Assembly (NCBI GenBank): GCA_016649775.1 | Contig: JAENWY010000102.1 | Span: 1-7,810, forward strand | From: Spirochaetaceae bacterium | GTDB taxonomy: Bacteria; Spirochaetota; Spirochaetia; Sphaerochaetales; Sphaerochaetaceae | Direction: 5' to 3' | Length of the DNA stretch: 7,810 nucleotides | Shown here: piece after piece, positions 1-7,474 of the stretch | Numbering within the stretch: the first letter of the stretch is position 1 | How the letters are laid out: each line of letters opens with the position of its first letter | The notes under the pieces: model-generated | What the model was told of the DNA's origin: nothing | What the model saw: the letters and a program-made list of their open reading frames with translations, nothing else | Database searches by the model: none | Position numbers and translations under genes: made by a program

Positions 1-39
1 AATTTAGGTTTATTATAAATATTAGGAGCGTATGCAATT

Positions 40-954
40 ATGGAAATAAAAAAATTAGTATTAGATGATGGCTATGTAATGTATTATAGGAAATGGAAAT
101 GTGAAGGTGTTCAAAAAGCAATATTACATATTAATCATGGTATGGCTGAACATAGCGCTCGTTATAATGATTTTGCTTCTTATTTAAACAAAAAAGGTAT
201 AACTGTATATGCTCAGGACCATATGGGTCATGGGATGAGTGGTAAAGATGGTCTGTTAGGATATTTTGGAAAAAAAGATGGTTGGAATAGAGTTGTTGAT
301 CAAGCTATTGCCCTTTCAAGTTATATTGTTGAAGACAATGGAGATACCCCACTGTTCTTATTTGGTCATTCAATGGGGTCCTTTATTGTTCGTTGTATAA
401 TTGAGAAAGATTCTTCTATGTATGATGGTGCTATTATCATGGGGACTGCAGCTAGTTCTGGAATAGCAGGTAAAATTGGCAAATATATTGCTCTTAAAAG
501 TATTAAAAAGAATGGTCCAGAATTTATAGATAAAAAATTAAATAAATTATCATTTGGATATTATAATAAAAAATTTGATAAATATGGCTCTTCCTTTCAG
601 TGGTTAAGCAGAGATGCCAAAAGTGTAGCAAAATATGAAGACGATCCTCTCTGTGGTTTTGTTTGTACTAACAGTTTTTATAGAGATTTAATTGAAGGAA
701 TAGAAGAAGCAAACAATGCTGAATATATTGCTAAAATTTCTAAAGATTTATCCTTGTTATTTATTAGTGGCACAGATGATCCTGTCGGCTCTTATTCAAA
801 AGGTGTTCAAAAAGTCTATCAGTTATATAAAAATGCAGGAATTGAAGATTTATCGCTTAAATTAGTTGAAGATGCTCGTCATGAACTCTTAAACGAAACA
901 AATAAAATTGAAACTTATGAATATTTATTAAACTGGATTCAAAAAAGGATATAA
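40..954 (+). CDS. Alpha/beta hydrolase, monoacylglycerol lipase / lysophospholipase-like (serine aminopeptidase S33 fold)
   Basis: This 304-residue protein is a probable cytoplasmic serine esterase acting on monoacylglycerols or lysophospholipids; the true substrate is not readable from sequence. Seen directly: an oxyanion-type HG motif in NHGMAEHSARY (32-42), the family signature AQDHMGHGMS (58-67), the nucleophile elbow GHSMGS (109-114, Ser111), an acid in SGTDDPVG (243-250, probably Asp247) and a C-terminal His281 in DARHE. The triad is complete and the length is normal for the family. There is no signal peptide or membrane segment. An AGGAG at 24-28 lies 11 nt before the ATG, a long spacing, but no other in-frame start is visible in the window. 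The gene converges on trpA and is probably unrelated to tryptophan synthesis. Its promoter likely lies upstream of the window. Family call is firm; substrate is inferred. Confidence 0.88.
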   Translation: MEIKKLVLDDGYVMYYRKWKCEGVQKAILHINHGMAEHSARYNDFASYLNKKGITVYAQDHMGHGMSGKDGLLGYFGKKDGWNRVVDQAIALSSYIVEDNGDTPLFLFGHSMGSFIVRCIIEKDSSMYDGAIIMGTAASSGIAGKIGKYIALKSIKKNGPEFIDKKLNKLSFGYYNKKFDKYGSSFQWLSRDAKSVAKYEDDPLCGFVCTNSFYRDLIEGIEEANNAEYIAKISKDLSLLFISGTDDPVGSYSKGVQKVYQLYKNAGIEDLSLKLVEDARHELLNETNKIETYEYLLNWIQKRI

Positions 955-991
955 TTAAACTTCTAAATTATTGTTTATCTGTATATATCTA

Positions 992-1034
992 AGGTGTTGT
1001 TTTAAAAGTTAAAAACTTATTATTATCAACACCT
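992..1034. terminator. Possible bidirectional terminator hairpin between convergent genes
   Basis: AGGTGTTG (992-999) pairs perfectly with CAACACCT (1027-1034), giving an 8-bp stem. The long AT-rich loop holds a smaller inverted repeat, AAGTT (1006-1010) with AACTT (1014-1018). It lies between the stop codons of the hydrolase (954) and trpA (1049), where both transcripts must end. Neither strand shows a clean run of T directly after the stem, so this is not a textbook intrinsic terminator. The role is inferred from position and symmetry. Confidence 0.45.
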
Positions 1035-1048
1035 AACAGTTCTATATA

Positions 1049-1831
1049 TTATTTTATATCTCTAATTCCTTCTTTGATTTCTTTGGCAAATTCGCTAATA
1101 TAGGGAACACAATTCATTTTATATTTTTCAATTAATTTTACAATTGCAGAACCAATAATTACACCATCAGAAATCTTGGCCATTTTAATAGCTTGTTCTT
1201 TGTTACTAATACCAAAACCAATTGCACATGGTATATTAGGGTTAACTGTCTTAACTTGATTAATTAGACCACTAATATCCAGTGATATTGTATTTCTAGT
1301 GCCAGTTACTCCTAGAGAGGAAACGCAATATACAAAACCAGTAGCCTCTTTTGCTATTTTATTAACCCTTTCATTTGAGGTAGGGGTAATCATTGCTATT
1401 ACATCAATATCATATTTTTTAAAGGGTATGTAGAACTCATCTTTTTCTTCATAAGGAACATCTGGCAATATGATAGCATCTATTTCTAAGGAAGCTGCTT
1501 TTTGAGCAAATCTTTCAATTCCATAACTAAATATTACATTTGCATACGTCATAAAAGCTAAAGCTACAGATGATTTTTTTCTAACTCTCGCAACTAAATT
1601 AAAGATATCATCTGTTGTAATTCCTTTATCAAGTGCTCTTTTACTAGCTTCCATAATTGTAGGACCCTCTGCTGTTGGATCTGAAAAGGGAATACCCAGT
1701 TCAATTAAATCTGCTCCAGAATTTTCTAGAGCTAAAATTAATTCTTCACTTATTTCAATATTAGGATCACCAACCGTAATAAAAGGGATAAATGCCTTTC
1801 CATTATTAAATGCTTTTTGTAGCTTATTCAT
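1049..1831 (-). CDS. trpA: Tryptophan synthase alpha chain
   Basis: TrpA (260 residues) cleaves indole-3-glycerol phosphate to indole and glyceraldehyde 3-phosphate and passes indole through a tunnel to TrpB in the cytoplasmic alpha2beta2 complex. It is a TIM barrel with ELGIPFSDP (44-52; Glu44 matches catalytic Glu49 of E. coli), MTYANVIF (94-101), LPDVPYEE (122-129), loop 6 SSLGVTGTR (171-179) and the phosphate sites GFGIS (205-209) and GSAIV (227-231). Odd: the Asp60-equivalent is Glu55 (TAEGPTI), a variant I recall from other Firmicutes, and the usual Gln after PTI is Met60. The start at 1831 is chosen because AGGGGAG (1847-1841) sits 9 nt upstream and MNKLQKAF fits the family N-terminus. 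An in-frame ATG at 1903 lies deep inside trpB and would add 24 unrelated residues. It overlaps trpB by 8 nt and is the last gene of the operon. Confidence 0.96.
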   Translation of the reverse strand: MNKLQKAFNNGKAFIPFITVGDPNIEISEELILALENSGADLIELGIPFSDPTAEGPTIMEASKRALDKGITTDDIFNLVARVRKKSSVALAFMTYANVIFSYGIERFAQKAASLEIDAIILPDVPYEEKDEFYIPFKKYDIDVIAMITPTSNERVNKIAKEATGFVYCVSSLGVTGTRNTISLDISGLINQVKTVNPNIPCAIGFGISNKEQAIKMAKISDGVIIGSAIVKLIEKYKMNCVPYISEFAKEIKEGIRDIK

Positions 1832-3008
1832 TAATCGTTTCTCCCCTATATCTAGCAATTTGAACACAGTCTTTATCCCCACGACCAGATAAATTAACAA
1901 CAATAATTTTATCTCTATCCATAGTAGGTGCTATTTTGATTGCATAAGCTAGTGCATGAGCACTTTCAATAGCTGGAATAATTCCTTCAGTTTTTGATAA
2001 ATATTCAAAAGCCTCTACTGCTTCGTTATCTGTTATAGGATAATACTCAGCTCTACCAATATCTTTTAAATGAGCATGTTCTGGTCCAATACCAGGATAA
2101 TCTAATCCTGCAGATATTGAGTAGACAGGTGCAATTTGTCCATATTCATTTTGGCAGAAATAACTTTTCATTCCATGAAATATTCCTAATTTTCCAACAC
2201 TAATTGTTGCTGCGGTTCTATCTGTATCAACTCCAAGTCCTGCTGCCTCAAGTCCTATTAATCGAACATCTTTATCTTCAATAAAGTTGTAGAATGCTCC
2301 AATAGCATTTGATCCACCACCAACACAAGCTAATATGGCATCAGGAAGTCTTCCTTCTTTTGCTAAGCACTGTTCTTTAATTTCTTTTGAAATGACTGCT
2401 TGAAAGTCTCTAACAATTGTGGGAAAAGGGTGAGGACCCATAACTGAACCTAGAACATAGTGAGTATCACTAATTCGACTAGTCCACTCTCTCATGGTTT
2501 GAGATACTGCATCTTTTAATGTGGCTGTACCAGTTTTTACAGATACAACCTTTGCTCCTAATAATTTCATTTTGTACACATTTAGAGCCTGTCTTTCAAT
2601 ATCTTCTTGACCCATAAATATTTCACATTCTAAACCCATGAGAGCGGCTACTGTGGCAGTAGCAACTCCATGTTGGCCTGCGCCTGTTTCAGCTATTACA
2701 CGTGTTTTTCCCATTCTTTTAGCTAGAAGACATTGTCCTAATACATTGTTTATTTTATGAGCTCCAGTGTGGTTTAAATCTTCTCTTTTTAAATAGATTT
2801 TAGCTCCATTCAATTCCTTACTCATTTTTTCAGCATAATATAAAAGTGAAGGTCTTCCCGCATATTCATTTAATAAATATGTTAATTCCTTATTAAATTG
2901 ATCATCATTTTTGTATTTATTATAAGCCTGTTCTAACTCAATTACAGCGTTCATCAATGTTTCAGCAACATATTGACCACCATGAACACCAAAATGTCCT
3001 CTATTCAT
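1824..3008 (-). CDS. trpB: Tryptophan synthase beta chain
   Basis: TrpB is the PLP enzyme that condenses indole with L-serine to give tryptophan, working with TrpA. Numbered from the chosen start (394 residues), the PLP lysine is Lys85 in HTGAHKINN, the catalytic Glu is Glu107 in ETGAGQHG, the PLP phosphate loop is GGGSNA (230-235), GLDYPGIGPEHA (301-312) carries the closure Asp303, and SGRGDKD (374-380) holds the serine near the PLP ring nitrogen. This is the ordinary TrpB1 type, of usual length. Three in-frame ATGs exist at 3020, 3011 and 3008. I chose 3008 because GGAG (3018-3015) lies 6 nt before it, only 3 nt before 3011, and inside the 3020 start region. The 3020 start would give 398 residues. 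From 3008 the overlap with trpF is 8 nt, the same geometry as the trpB/trpA junction. Confidence 0.97.
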   Translation of the reverse strand: MNRGHFGVHGGQYVAETLMNAVIELEQAYNKYKNDDQFNKELTYLLNEYAGRPSLLYYAEKMSKELNGAKIYLKREDLNHTGAHKINNVLGQCLLAKRMGKTRVIAETGAGQHGVATATVAALMGLECEIFMGQEDIERQALNVYKMKLLGAKVVSVKTGTATLKDAVSQTMREWTSRISDTHYVLGSVMGPHPFPTIVRDFQAVISKEIKEQCLAKEGRLPDAILACVGGGSNAIGAFYNFIEDKDVRLIGLEAAGLGVDTDRTAATISVGKLGIFHGMKSYFCQNEYGQIAPVYSISAGLDYPGIGPEHAHLKDIGRAEYYPITDNEAVEAFEYLSKTEGIIPAIESAHALAYAIKIAPTMDRDKIIVVNLSGRGDKDCVQIARYRGETINE

Positions 3009-3609
3009 CATATTCTCCATTTAACTTTTTAAGTTTATTGCTAAATTCTAAAATTTTTTGATAATCTTTAAATCCATTTGTTTCAACCGAGCTACTTATA
3101 TCTAAGGCATATGGATTAAAAGATTCTATTGCCTCACTCATGTTATCTATTGAAATTCCTCCAGCTAAAAAAAATGGTTTTTTTAGTTTAGGAACACTTG
3201 TCCAATCGAAGGTTTTTCCACTACCTCCACCACTATCTAATAAAAGATAAGAGGCACTTTTAAAATCATAAATAGTACTATTATTAACTCTAAGGGCCTT
3301 GATGATTTCAATATTTACTCTTTCTCTAAGTTGTGATATATATTGTTGATTTTCATTGCCATGTAATTGAATTAAATTAATAGCACCTGAGGCTACAATA
3401 TTAACAATATTTTCTATTGTAGAATCTACAAAAACTCCCACAGTTTGAATTCTCTGGTCTAGTTGCTCTTTAAGTATTAAAGCTGTATTTAAGTCAATTT
3501 GTCTTTTGCTTTGAGCAAAAACAAATCCAGCATAAGTGGGGAGTGTTTCATTAATAATTCTTATATCTTCGACTCTTCTCAAACCGCAGATTTTTAATTT
3601 AACACTCAT
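3001..3609 (-). CDS. trpF: Phosphoribosylanthranilate isomerase
   Basis: TrpF catalyses the Amadori rearrangement of N-(5'-phosphoribosyl)anthranilate to CdRP, the substrate of TrpC. The 202-residue protein is a monofunctional TIM barrel of normal size. Visible landmarks are VKLKICGLR (3-11) with catalytic Cys8, GFVFAQSKR (28-36), QLHGNE (81-86), LLLDSGGGSGKTFDW (122-136) with catalytic Asp125, LAGGIS (148-153) and the phosphate-binding ALDISSSVETNGFKD (168-182). Its ATG overlaps the TGA of trpC as ATGA, with AAAGGG about 6 nt upstream of the start, so it is probably translationally coupled. Separate trpC and trpF genes, as here, are the usual Firmicute arrangement, unlike the fused TrpCF of enteric bacteria. 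Its single tryptophan (Trp136) is in the DW motif. Confidence 0.97.
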   Translation of the reverse strand: MSVKLKICGLRRVEDIRIINETLPTYAGFVFAQSKRQIDLNTALILKEQLDQRIQTVGVFVDSTIENIVNIVASGAINLIQLHGNENQQYISQLRERVNIEIIKALRVNNSTIYDFKSASYLLLDSGGGSGKTFDWTSVPKLKKPFFLAGGISIDNMSEAIESFNPYALDISSSVETNGFKDYQKILEFSNKLKKLNGEYDE

Positions 3610-4385
3610 CTCAAACCCTTTAACTCTTTTAAATGCTTATCTTTATCTAAGCTTATCATAAAGCTCTCTCCAATTAGTACAGCATCAACTTTAGATTTTT
3701 CAGCTCTAATAATATCACTTCGGTTAAAGTAACCACTCTCAGATACCACAATAGTATCGGTTGGAATAAATTTTCTAAGAGTTTCTGTGGTTGATAAATC
3801 AACATTGAAGGTATATAAATCTCTATTATTTATTCCAATAATCTTAGCTTTAATTGACAGCGCTTTATCTAATTCTTCTCTGTTGTGAACTTCCACCAAT
3901 ACATCTAATCCTAGGGATGTTGCTATATTGTAGTAATTTGCTAAATCACTGTGTTCTAAAAGTGCACAAATTAATAAAATTGCATTTGCTCCAGAGACTT
4001 TAGCTTCATATATTTGAAAAGTATCTATTATAAAATCTTTTCTAAGGAGAGGTATATTTACTTTCTTTTTAATTTCTTTTAGATACTCAATACTTCCTTG
4101 AAAGAAATTAGGTTCAGTTAATACAGAAATGGCATCAATGTTAATTTTTTCATATTCTTTTGCGATTTCTACAGGATTAAAATCTTTTGAAATTAAACCT
4201 TTAGAAGGTGAGGCTTTTTTTACTTCAGCAATAAAGGATAAGCCAGGATGAGAGAGTGATTTAGAAAATGGAAAATCTGTAAAAGAAGAAAGAGCTAAGG
4301 CTTGTTTTTTAGTTGTTTTTTTAACTTTATCATCTATTTCATTGATTCTTTTCCTTGTATCTAAGGCAATATCATCTAAAATCAT
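3606..4385 (-). CDS. trpC: Indole-3-glycerol-phosphate synthase
   Basis: TrpC (259 residues) closes the indole ring, converting CdRP to indole-3-glycerol phosphate with release of CO2 and water. The IGPS catalytic set, by comparison with the well-studied Sulfolobus enzyme, is intact: Glu53 and Lys55 in FIAEVKKASPSKG (51-63), Lys116 in LLRKDF (113-118), Glu165 in LVEVH (163-167), Asn186 in GINNRDL (184-190) and Glu216 in SESG (215-218). IGES (238-241) gives the phosphate-binding serine. The N-terminal 45 residues are the helical extension that caps the barrel in this family. It starts 2 nt after the trpD stop, with GAGGTG inside the last codons of trpD as ribosome binding site. The protein has no tryptophan. 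It overlaps trpF by 4 nt. Confidence 0.97.
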   Translation of the reverse strand: MILDDIALDTRKRINEIDDKVKKTTKKQALALSSFTDFPFSKSLSHPGLSFIAEVKKASPSKGLISKDFNPVEIAKEYEKINIDAISVLTEPNFFQGSIEYLKEIKKKVNIPLLRKDFIIDTFQIYEAKVSGANAILLICALLEHSDLANYYNIATSLGLDVLVEVHNREELDKALSIKAKIIGINNRDLYTFNVDLSTTETLRKFIPTDTIVVSESGYFNRSDIIRAEKSKVDAVLIGESFMISLDKDKHLKELKGLR

Positions 4386-4387
4386 AG

Positions 4388-5398
4388 TTACACCTCATTA
4401 GTTATTTTAATCATTTGATTTAATTTTTCTAAAGCTTTGCCACTATCTATAACATCTTTGGCAATCTCAATAGCTTCCACAAAATTTAAATTATCATTGC
4501 CTATGTATATGGCAGCGGCACTATTTAGAACTACAGTATCTCTTTTAGCACCTTTAACTCCATTAAAGATAGATAGTGTAATTTCCGCATTTTCTTTAGG
4601 AGTTCCACCAATTAAATCCTTTTTACTACATAACTCAAAGCCATAATGTCGAGGATCTATTTCATAATTTTTTACCCATCCATCTCTTATTTCACAAACT
4701 TTGGTTTTACCAACTAGTGTAATTTCATCAAGACCTTCTAAGCCATAAACTACAAGACCTCTTTTAACTCCTAAATTTAATAAAACTTGAGCTAAAGGTT
4801 CAACTAGTTCACTGTCATATACACCCATAACTTGATAGGAAGCACCAGCTGGATTAGATAGTGGTCCGAGAATATTGAAGATAGTTCTAATTGAAAGTTG
4901 AGCTCTAACTGGTGCCACATATTTCATTGCTGAGTGATATTTTTGAGCAAATAAGAAGCATATTCCTATTTTGTCTAAAACCTCTTTTGCTTTATTTGCC
5001 TCTAAATCAATTTTAACACCAAGTTCCTCAAGGACATCAGCGGCCCCACATTTGCTAGAAGCGGCTCTATTTCCATGTTTAGCTACGGCTATACCACTTG
5101 CAGCCACTACAATTGAGGAAGTAGTTGAAATGTTAAATGAGTTAGAGTGGTCTCCACCTGTTCCAACTATTTCTAAAACTTCCATATCGTTTAGTAGCTT
5201 GGTAGCATGTTCTCTCATAACCTTAGCAGATGCTGTTATTTCATCTATAGTTTCACCTTTCATTGAAAGTGCAAGTAAATACGCTCCAATTTGTAGTTCA
5301 GTTGCTTCGCCATTCATGATTTCATTCATAACTTTTGACGCAGTATCAGCTGATAGATCTTTCTTTTGACTTAATTCAATTATTGCTTCTTTTATCAT
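4388..5398 (-). CDS. trpD: Anthranilate phosphoribosyltransferase
   Basis: TrpD transfers phosphoribosyl from PRPP to anthranilate. The 336-residue protein has the class IV phosphoribosyltransferase layout: a helical N-terminal domain (about 1-70), the PRPP loop GTGGD (79-83), FNIST (88-92), KHGNRAASSKCGAADVLE (107-124), the anthranilate-site Arg165, RTIFNILGPLSNP (171-183) and the metal-binding pair Asp224-Glu225 in GLDEIT. KCGAADVLE in place of the more common SGSADVLE is a variant I associate with Firmicutes, and His84 follows GTGGD where Gly is usual. It is a stand-alone TrpD, not fused to TrpG as in E. coli. The ATG overlaps the trpG TGA as ATGA; AAGGA lies about 9 nt upstream. Open reading frames on the opposite strand here are shadows. 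Confidence 0.97.
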   Translation of the reverse strand: MIKEAIIELSQKKDLSADTASKVMNEIMNGEATELQIGAYLLALSMKGETIDEITASAKVMREHATKLLNDMEVLEIVGTGGDHSNSFNISTTSSIVVAASGIAVAKHGNRAASSKCGAADVLEELGVKIDLEANKAKEVLDKIGICFLFAQKYHSAMKYVAPVRAQLSIRTIFNILGPLSNPAGASYQVMGVYDSELVEPLAQVLLNLGVKRGLVVYGLEGLDEITLVGKTKVCEIRDGWVKNYEIDPRHYGFELCSKKDLIGGTPKENAEITLSIFNGVKGAKRDTVVLNSAAAIYIGNDNLNFVEAIEIAKDVIDSGKALEKLNQMIKITNEV

Positions 5399-5967
5399 TT
5401 GTTAAATTCCTTTAAAAAGTTCATTATTATTTCTTTTCCATATTCACTTAAAATAGATTCAGGATGAAATTGTAGTCCTACAATTTTATTACTCATGTCT
5501 TGAACTGCCATTACCTCTCCATCCTCTGTTTCAGCAATAACCTTCAACTCTTTTGGAAGTGTTTCTCTTAGTACTGCTAGTGAATGATAGCGAGCTACTT
5601 TTAGAGGAGAGGGTATATTTTTAAATACTCCTTCATTTATAAGTTTTGCAGTTGAACTTTTACCATGCATTAGTGATTTTGCATGTGTTACAGTAGCACC
5701 ATATGCACAGCATATTGCTTGATGACCTAGACATACTCCTAGAATTGGAATATTTCCTTTAAGTTGCTTTATTAATTCTATACAAATACCTGCCTCTTCA
5801 GGTTTTCCAGGACCAGGTGATATAAAAATATGAGAGGGCTTTAATTCTCTAATTTCTTTTATAGAAAATTTATCATTTCGAACTGTTATAATATCAGTAT
5901 TAATGGACCCTATTAATTGGTATAAATTGTATGAAAAACTATCATAGTTATCTATTAAGAGTATCAT
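5395..5967 (-). CDS. trpG: Anthranilate synthase component II, glutamine amidotransferase subunit
   Basis: TrpG (190 residues) is the glutaminase that releases ammonia from glutamine and channels it to TrpE. It is a class I (triad) amidotransferase: IDNYDSFSYNL (5-15), SPGPG (50-54), the nucleophile Cys79 in GVCLGHQAI (77-85), MHGK (100-103), and His168 and Glu170 in GLQFHPES (164-171). Length is normal and it is a single-domain protein, not fused to TrpE or TrpD. It begins 2 nt after the trpE stop with AGAGGA 6 nt before its ATG, and overlaps trpD by 4 nt, so TrpE and TrpG are likely made in balanced amounts. In many Firmicutes one TrpG/PabA protein also serves 4-amino-4-deoxychorismate synthase. 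Whether that holds here depends on whether the genome has a separate pabA. Confidence 0.96.
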   Translation of the reverse strand: MILLIDNYDSFSYNLYQLIGSINTDIITVRNDKFSIKEIRELKPSHIFISPGPGKPEEAGICIELIKQLKGNIPILGVCLGHQAICCAYGATVTHAKSLMHGKSSTAKLINEGVFKNIPSPLKVARYHSLAVLRETLPKELKVIAETEDGEVMAVQDMSNKIVGLQFHPESILSEYGKEIIMNFLKEFNK

Positions 5968-5969
5968 TG

Positions 5970-7421
5970 TTATTCCTCTAATGCGTTTATTACCGCTTTT
6001 GCTTTGTTAAGGCATTCTTCATATTCATTAACTGCAACTGAATCAGCAACAATTCCTGCACCAGACCTTACATATACTTTTCCATTTTTTTTGAAGGCAA
6101 GACGAATAGCAATACAAGTATCTAATCCTCCACTGAATGATAAATATCCAATAGCTCCGCCATAGATACCTCTTTTATTGTTTTCTAATTTATTTATTAT
6201 TTGGCATGCTTTTATTTTCGGAGCTCCTGAAAGAGTACCAGCTGGTAATATAGAATCAATTGCATCAAGGGCATCTAATCCATCTCTTAATTCTCCACTA
6301 ACAGTAGATCCTATATGCATTACATGCGAGAATTTTTCAATACTCATATATTTATCTACTTTAACAGAACCAAATTCACTAATTTTACCAATATCATTTC
6401 GACCTAAATCGACAAGCATATTATGTTCCGATTTTTCTTTTTCATCGGACAATAATTCAATTTCTAACTCTTTATCTTCTCTCTCTGTTAAGCCTCTTTT
6501 TCTTGTGCCAGCAAGAGGAAATGTACTAAGTTTTTTACCATCGAGTTTTACAAGTGTTTCAGGAGATGCTCCGGCAATTTCAATCTCATCGCTTGAAAAA
6601 TAAAACATATAAGGAGATGGATTAGTTTTTCTTAAATATTTGTAGGCACTTTTAAGACTTCCTTCATAAGGTGCAACTAGACGGTTAGAGAGTACTACTT
6701 GGAATATATCTCCCTCATATATATGTGATTTAGCTTTTTCAACCATTGAAGAAAATTCTTCTTTTGTAAAAAGTGGAGTCAATTTTCCCGTAAGTTTTCC
6801 GTTAATATCCTTTTTCTTTTTACCATGTTTTATAAGGTAAGATAAATTTTGAAGTGCTAATAATCCTTTTTCATAGTTTGTATCAATATCATTTGTTTTA
6901 ATATTTACAATAAGATATATTTTTTTTTCAAGATTATCGATTGCTATTAATTTATCAAATAACATTAAATCGAGATTATTAAATCCTTCTTCATCGAGTG
7001 CATCTAAATTTAAAATTGGTTCACTATAACTAATAAAATCATATGAAAAATAACCAACAAGACCACCGGTAAAAGGAGGAAGTCCTTGTATTTTTGGACT
7101 ATTATTCTCTTTCAAAATTTTTCTTATATATTGGTGAGGTTTATCACATTGGATTTCTATTGATGTCCCAGAATTAATTTGAAGTTTTTTACCAAGCATT
7201 GTAATTTCAAGAGTTGGGTCAAATCCTAGAAAAGTATATCGCCCCCATAATTTCATATCTTCACAGGATTCGAGCAAAAAGCAGTGATTAGATACATTTT
7301 GTAATTTTGCTAATATTTTTAGGGGAGTTTCTTCATTTAAGGGAAGTGTAGTTGATATAGGAATTGTATTATATTCTTTCTTTAAATCTTTAAGTTCTGA
7401 TAATTGTGGATAAATTTTCAT
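5970..7421 (-). CDS. trpE: Anthranilate synthase component I
   Basis: TrpE (483 residues) makes anthranilate from chorismate using ammonia from TrpG; it is the committed and feedback-controlled step. The N-terminal domain has LLES (49-52), part of the tryptophan feedback site in known TrpE proteins, and the second element NPSPYMF (267-273) is also present, so inhibition by tryptophan is expected. The chorismate-binding domain shows EGDIFQVVLSNR (236-247), AGASPE (284-289), LAGTR (304-308), EHNMLVDLGRNDIGK (332-346), FSHVMH (364-369), PAGTLSGAPK (393-402), GGAIGY (421-426) and AGAGIVAD (455-462, written AGIVAD in its core). GTLSGAPK and the LLES element favour TrpE over PabB. AGAGG (7432-7428) lies 6 nt before the ATG. 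It is the first gene of the operon, about 30 nt from the predicted transcription start. It has one tryptophan (Trp59). Confidence 0.97.
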   Translation of the reverse strand: MKIYPQLSELKDLKKEYNTIPISTTLPLNEETPLKILAKLQNVSNHCFLLESCEDMKLWGRYTFLGFDPTLEITMLGKKLQINSGTSIEIQCDKPHQYIRKILKENNSPKIQGLPPFTGGLVGYFSYDFISYSEPILNLDALDEEGFNNLDLMLFDKLIAIDNLEKKIYLIVNIKTNDIDTNYEKGLLALQNLSYLIKHGKKKKDINGKLTGKLTPLFTKEEFSSMVEKAKSHIYEGDIFQVVLSNRLVAPYEGSLKSAYKYLRKTNPSPYMFYFSSDEIEIAGASPETLVKLDGKKLSTFPLAGTRKRGLTEREDKELEIELLSDEKEKSEHNMLVDLGRNDIGKISEFGSVKVDKYMSIEKFSHVMHIGSTVSGELRDGLDALDAIDSILPAGTLSGAPKIKACQIINKLENNKRGIYGGAIGYLSFSGGLDTCIAIRLAFKKNGKVYVRSGAGIVADSVAVNEYEECLNKAKAVINALEE

Positions 7422-7452
7422 TAATAGCCTCTGTTTCTATGTGTAGTAATAT
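7422..7452 (-). other. Short predicted trp operon leader (5' untranslated region)
   Basis: About 31 nt separate the predicted transcription start from the trpE ATG. The segment contains the trpE ribosome binding site AGAGG (7432-7428) and nothing else recognisable: no tryptophan-rich leader peptide, no T-box elements, no run of GAG/TAG repeats for TRAP, and no terminator hairpin. The left boundary depends on the promoter prediction. Confidence 0.6.
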
Positions 7453-7454
7453 GA

Positions 7455-7474
7455 TGTTACTATATATAGTAACA
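7455..7474. promoter_or_regulatory. Perfect 20-bp palindrome over the trp -10 box, probable repressor operator
   Basis: TGTTACTATATATAGTAACA is a perfect inverted repeat (half-site TGTTACT / AGTAACA) that completely covers the -10 hexamer of the trp promoter. A bound dimer would block RNA polymerase. The site ends before the predicted transcript start or just at it, so an RNA hairpin role is unlikely. The binding protein is not encoded in this window; TrpR-like, GntR- or MarR-type repressors are all conceivable. Confidence 0.75.

Noticed and set aside
1832..1903. N-terminal extension of trpA from an in-frame ATG at 1903
   Set aside because: It lies wholly inside trpB, encodes 24 residues unlike any TrpA N-terminus, and the ATG at 1831 has an excellent ribosome binding site at normal distance.
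4437..4646. Plus-strand open frame of 69 codons
   Set aside because: It is antisense to trpD, low in complexity and without a recognisable domain; a shadow of the real gene.
4971..5369. Plus-strand open frame of 132 codons
   Set aside because: Antisense to trpD, Ser/Ala-rich as expected from reading a coding strand backwards, and no domain seen.
6178..6603. Plus-strand open frame of 141 codons
   Set aside because: Antisense to conserved trpE motifs; composition and lack of a ribosome binding site mark it as a shadow.
7455..7474. The palindrome as an intrinsic terminator for the permease gene
   Set aside because: It has a TA-only centre with few G-C pairs, no T-run follows, and it coincides exactly with a strong promoter -10, so an operator is the better reading.
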